This document shows, in pieces, positions 60,510-64,000 of a stretch of DNA of 64,000 nucleotides (position 1 is the stretch's first letter; each line of letters starts with the position of its first letter). The notes under the pieces are model-generated. The model made no database searches. It was given only the letters and a program-made list of their open reading frames with translations, and was not told the DNA's origin. The position numbers were made by a program, and so were the translations under genes. Origin of the DNA: Acipenser ruthenus (lineage: Eukaryota; Chordata; Actinopteri; Acipenseriformes; Acipenseridae); NCBI RefSeq assembly GCF_902713425.1, contig NC_081194.1:71204501-71268500 (forward strand). The letters run 5' to 3'.

Positions 60510-60978
60510 TGACAGGACAGCGTCACTGGCAATGCTGTTTCGACCAGGAAGGGAGACTCAGACACAGAAGTTGCAGTTTCAAGCTCTAATGCACATGTTT
60601 AATAATAAATACAAATAACAAACTCTAAACCGAACAAAACATATTAACAAAATAAAATGGCACAAGGGCCAAAACAAAAGGTCTACACAAAACGTAAACA
60701 AACAGACAGGGCAGCACGGAACACAAAGAAACATCCCCTCTCCAACACCAACATTAACTCTAACCATTACCTCCTTACTAACACCCATGATCACCCTATT
60801 AATACACCTGTGGCTGGAGCCCTAATGAATCATTTATTCAATTCACCAGCTCCAGCCACATTCCCACATGTTTTGACAGGGAGAAATTTAACCCCCTCCC
60901 TGCCAACCCATTATTCCCCCACACCAACACATACACACGTGCACTGGCATGCGGTCACTGAACCTGTATATTTTGACA
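60510..60978 (-). mobile_element. Candidate solo LTR
   Basis: This 469-bp segment begins TGACAGGACAGC and ends TATTTTGACA on the + strand, between 4-bp TTTG duplications (60506-60509 and 60979-60982). Its C-rich inner part and TG...CA ends fit an LTR. Orientation is uncertain. It lies 11 bp after an IFT172-copy exon. Confidence 0.4.
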
Positions 60979-61389
60979 TTTGTTTCCACTCAGCGTGGAA
61001 ATAGGAAAGGAGCAATTTCAGTGCAAAGTTAAAGCGGTTAGCAAACGTCAAATAAAGGTGAATACTGACACAGGACTATAAAAAAAGTGGCAAAATTAAG
61101 TTCTAAGCAACTAGCAGAGCAGTATCCCAAACAATTTCATGAACGCGGAGGGAGCAGCTTTAAGGAGAAACAAACAGAAAGTATGCCTCTGCATACACTT
61201 GATAATGCAAAACCTAAATAGAGGGCGGTTTACAGTTCTGGAGAAGCATGAACCCCGGTTTGAAGCTCTCGCAGTCATTCCACTGAGGTGCTTAACCTGT
61301 CAACAGTGTAAATGCAGAACCACAACATTTATTTAAAATATATATATATATATTTTGTTTGCATCGGACAAGTTATATACATGTTAAAA

Positions 61390-61955
61390 TTAAAAGGTAA
61401 GCATATTCCTGTTACAGCAGTAGAAGCATGTGTTAAAAGAAAACACTTTAAATACATTGGTATCCCACTCTCGGCGGATCGTTTTTGATGAAACTAGCTG
61501 CTCGTGCTCCAGGTTGAAATTTGCAGTCAATTGATCAGCAGTTGCTCGCCTGTTTTGAATTAATGCACGGATATCAAGATCCTGGAGTATGAGCTTCTGC
61601 CCACTGTTGCCCTTTGCTGATGATGTATTTCCCTCAGAGTTCCATGCCGACATCACCTTAGACACCATTGCTTGTGAAACATCAGCAAGTTGAGCTGTCT
61701 TGGTCACTGAAGCTCCTGCCAAACGCGCCCCAACAATCACCCCTCTTTCAAAGAGGTCTCCTCTTGCAGCCATGCTAGCCATAATTATAGGCAACCAGGC
61801 CTGTCCAGCATTTTTATACATGACCCAAAGCATGCTGGGATGTTATTTGCTTAATTAACGCATGAGCCACGTCTGTGTGGAAGCCCTTGCTTTCAATATA
61901 CTTGGTGTCCCTCATTTACACAGGTGTTTCCATTTTTTTGTCCACTACCTGTATG
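61390..61955 (-). mobile_element. Tc1-like element fragment, transposase N-terminus
   Basis: The minus-strand frame reads DLFERGVIVGARLAGASVTK, TAQLADVSQAMVSKVMSAWN and SSAKGNSGQKL, then LVSSKTIRRE. This is the two-HTH DNA-binding part of a Tc1 transposase. The catalytic part is absent and the left end was not found. The right end (inverted) reads CAGGTAGTGGACAAAAAAAT followed by GGAAACACCTGTG, a typical Tc1 terminus. Confidence 0.7.
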
Positions 61956-61959
61956 TTTA

Positions 61960-62855
61960 CTTTGTACAAATACTAAAGTATTACAGTATATACATGAATA
62001 AATATATTTAAGTTCAAATATTTGTAGTCCTGACCATTCCATGAAATTGTCTATTTTTAGCTGTGACTGTCGTGATTTTTACATATTACCGTGACAAAAT
62101 CACATCCCTACATATAATTAAGATTGGCTTGAAGGTTGATCACAAGACATGTTTACATTGGATTACAGCCTGTTACCCCATAGAGTGTAATGTACCATTT
62201 TCAATTAAATAGTCTTGGCACAAACCATTTGCTCGAATTTAACAACTTTGAGCATTTCTTATAAAAGCTTATTCCATATACTGACACCTGACTGGTAGAT
62301 CTTTTATGTGCTATTGACTGTAAGAATGAGATTGTTATTCTAAACTATTCTACGTGCTGTGGAGGGCATGCTTCAAGCTACTCACACACACTCTGTTGTA
62401 TCAGTTTGGAAATTCACTTTACAGGAGAGCACAGAAAGGGTTTCAGTTACAAGATTTGAAGGGAAAAATAGTCATTCGCTGTATAGTATATGAACACTAC
62501 CAACTCTGCTAGTGGAGCAACATGGCATCCACCAGATAACGTAGAGAGTGTTATCACAAGTTTATCAAGCTTTTTTTTTGTTTGTTTTAATTAGTATTAG
62601 TTTTAGTATTATATACAGTCATTGCCTGCTCTGAAACATTTTGTTATATTGGTGCTAAGTGAAAAAAGTGTTAATAGAAACCATAATGGGTCTACTGATG
62701 TCTGTCTGCTTTTAAAGGCATGAGTATATGGTATGCACAATATGAGATGCTGGTTTAACTGACGGCTATTGGGCGGGATTTAAATGAGAAATAGTTAATG
62801 CATTTCAATATGGCAGGATACATTTCTGTCTTCACCACCGTCATCTTGGTTCTTT
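61960..62855. other. IFT172-copy intron, nothing recognised
   Basis: No supported feature was seen. Confidence 0.4.
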
Positions 62856-63014
62856 CAGGACGACAAGCGAGAGGAAATCAGGGACAGGGTACTGACCGTG
62901 TCCATGGATCAGAGAGTGGAACAGGTTCTACCGAAAGATGAACGGGACACTTATGAAGCAGCTCTCATGGCTGTGAATACTGGCATCCGCTGTCTTCCCT
63001 GTCTCATTACAGGT

Positions 63015-64000
63015 ACAGTTCACTTATCTGTTGCTATGGTTACTTTATACTGCACTTCGGGGACTAGGGATGAGCTTGTGACCTGTAGCAAACATGTTGG
63101 GCATCTCCGTGTCCCCTAAGGAAAATTCAATGTCTCGGTATTAGGACAGACAAAAAGCCTGCCCAACTCAGAAGTGCAAAGACGGGACCACTGGCAGGTG
63201 GTGGACAAATGGTGTGTGGTGTACCTTCCTCAGTTAGTAATCTAGCATTGGTATCACCCGAGTGACACCTGAACCAACAGGAGCCATATATTTGCTACTA
63301 AGCCATCTGGGGGTGTTTTATCTCAGGATAGAAGCTTTCTTGTAGCTAAAGTTTGTGGTTCTATTCTTCTTGGCATCCAATCCCCCTGTTCTCTGGTTAT
63401 AGAGGCTAGAGACTAGTGTGAAGTTGAAGGTGCAGCCCTGTGCAGTGATAGAATGTTGAGAAATATGGGGAACAAAATGTGTGTATCTAGTTTAAATTCT
63501 AAATGTGCGCGTGATACCCAGTTCTCAGAAACAGAATAGACTTTAAAAGAAGGCAGTAAATAAAGATGATTGTAATAAATTCCTGATGGCAGTGAAGGTA
63601 AGTTGGTGCTGACCTGCAGGAAGTGTTTAATTAGCACACAATGGGAGTGCCATTCAATTAACTTTGTACCTGGGGAAAATATCAATTCAAGCATTAAGTG
63701 CAGGAAATGTATAAAAATATGTATTTGGGCTCTTACTGCATTATTTTCAGTTCTTAAACATAACAGTGCCTGGGTGGAAGCTTCTCTTTTGCGGTATATT
63801 AATGTTAACCCACTGGTTGCATCTCCTTCCTTTTTAAAATTCTAACCCTATAACATGCCATGGAATATCACTTTTGTGGGCTGTGTTTTATATATTGGCT
63901 CTGCTTGCTGTATCCCAGTGATGTCCTATTATATTCCTGGAGGGTCGTTGCACTCCAGGTTAAATAGATACAATTATTTAATTAACTCCTTTAGGGTTTG
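63015..64000. other. Right edge, nothing recognised
   Basis: The last IFT172 exons would follow but are not within the window. A CCTGGAGGGTCGTTGCACTC segment near 63938 resembles a common fish repeat; not assigned. Confidence 0.35.

Larger units (their letters stand above)
35512..63012 (+). pseudogene. IFT172: Decayed IFT172 copy, scattered exons
   Basis: Working IFT172 is an IFT-B subunit for ciliary transport: N-terminal WD repeats, then TPR-like helices. Seen exons: 35512-35577 ([20 protein letters not shown]), 37571-37647 (NKPTIYGTESYVVSLTS), 41804-41888 (GKGILSGHDDGTVVRCFF), about 42254-42349 ([19 protein letters not shown]), 47383-47466 (EDNKKLSYLIDIKSIAI), 50985-51090 (EEWNKAKQVAKELEP), 52505-52569 (YKENLKNQAKVDS), about 55865-55924 (RGQWEKCIETVSKQ), 57425-57526 ([17 protein letters not shown]), 60421-60498 ([14 protein letters not shown]) and 62859-63012 ([19 protein letters not shown]). 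Decay is clear. There is a TAA at 50997-50999 for an expected Tyr. Single-base shifts lie near 51020 and 52515, and another shift near 47410. The acceptor of the 42254 exon is one base out of phase. The 55865 exon has lost its 5' half. More than half of the coding exons are absent. Further 3' exons would lie beyond the window. Confidence 0.85.

Overview
The window looks like nuclear DNA of a ray-finned fish. Host exons resemble vertebrate CAD, IFT172 and an SDR16C5/RDHE2-type dehydrogenase. The repeats are of kinds common in fish: BEL/Pao, L2 and CR1 LINEs, a tRNA-derived SINE with an L2-like tail, Tc1 and hAT elements, and long (TA)n and (ATT)n runs. A non-teleost such as a sturgeon or paddlefish is my best guess. 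It rests on two decayed host gene copies, as expected for leftovers of whole-genome duplication, and on the SINE/L2 repertoire. It is an inference and no species is identified.

Layout. 1-6258: right-hand part of a BEL/Pao retrotransposon (long gag-pol frame, 3' LTR). 6300-10140: an unrecognised spliced gene on the + strand, with CCAAT boxes at its front, five candidate exons and a poly(A) signal; a 1.3 kb TIR element and a SINE lie between the CCAAT boxes and the first exon. 11062-12950: a foldback element, a SWIM-finger transposase fossil and a CR1 fragment. 13000-19600: mostly unannotated intergenic DNA, with one clean solo LTR (18197-18768). 19634-23320, minus: a decayed CAD copy, hit by a SINE and an LTR piece and preceded by a CCAAT-box cluster. 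25958-29578, minus: a six-exon SDR gene that is open throughout. 30060-34440: L2, MULE-like, minisatellite, hAT and L2 reverse-transcriptase remnants. 34547-34618: an intact tRNA-Ala(TGC). 35512-63012, plus: a scattered, decayed IFT172 copy, its introns filled with a 25-bp minisatellite, a second 1.3 kb TIR element, an L2 3' end, a hAT-type element holding a solo LTR, a young LTR element with a proline-rich CCHC frame, a hAT transposase fossil, a Tc1 element and more.

The only host loci that look functional are the SDR gene, the tRNA and possibly the unrecognised gene. The SDR protein keeps its cofactor and YxxxK motifs but has Cys where family members have the catalytic Ser. The CAD and IFT172 copies carry frameshifts, a stop, lost exons or exon insertions, so both look like pseudogenes. 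The least familiar system is the pair of 1.32 kb TIR elements (6768-8089 and 37749-39072), which encode a conserved protein I cannot assign to a named transposase superfamily.
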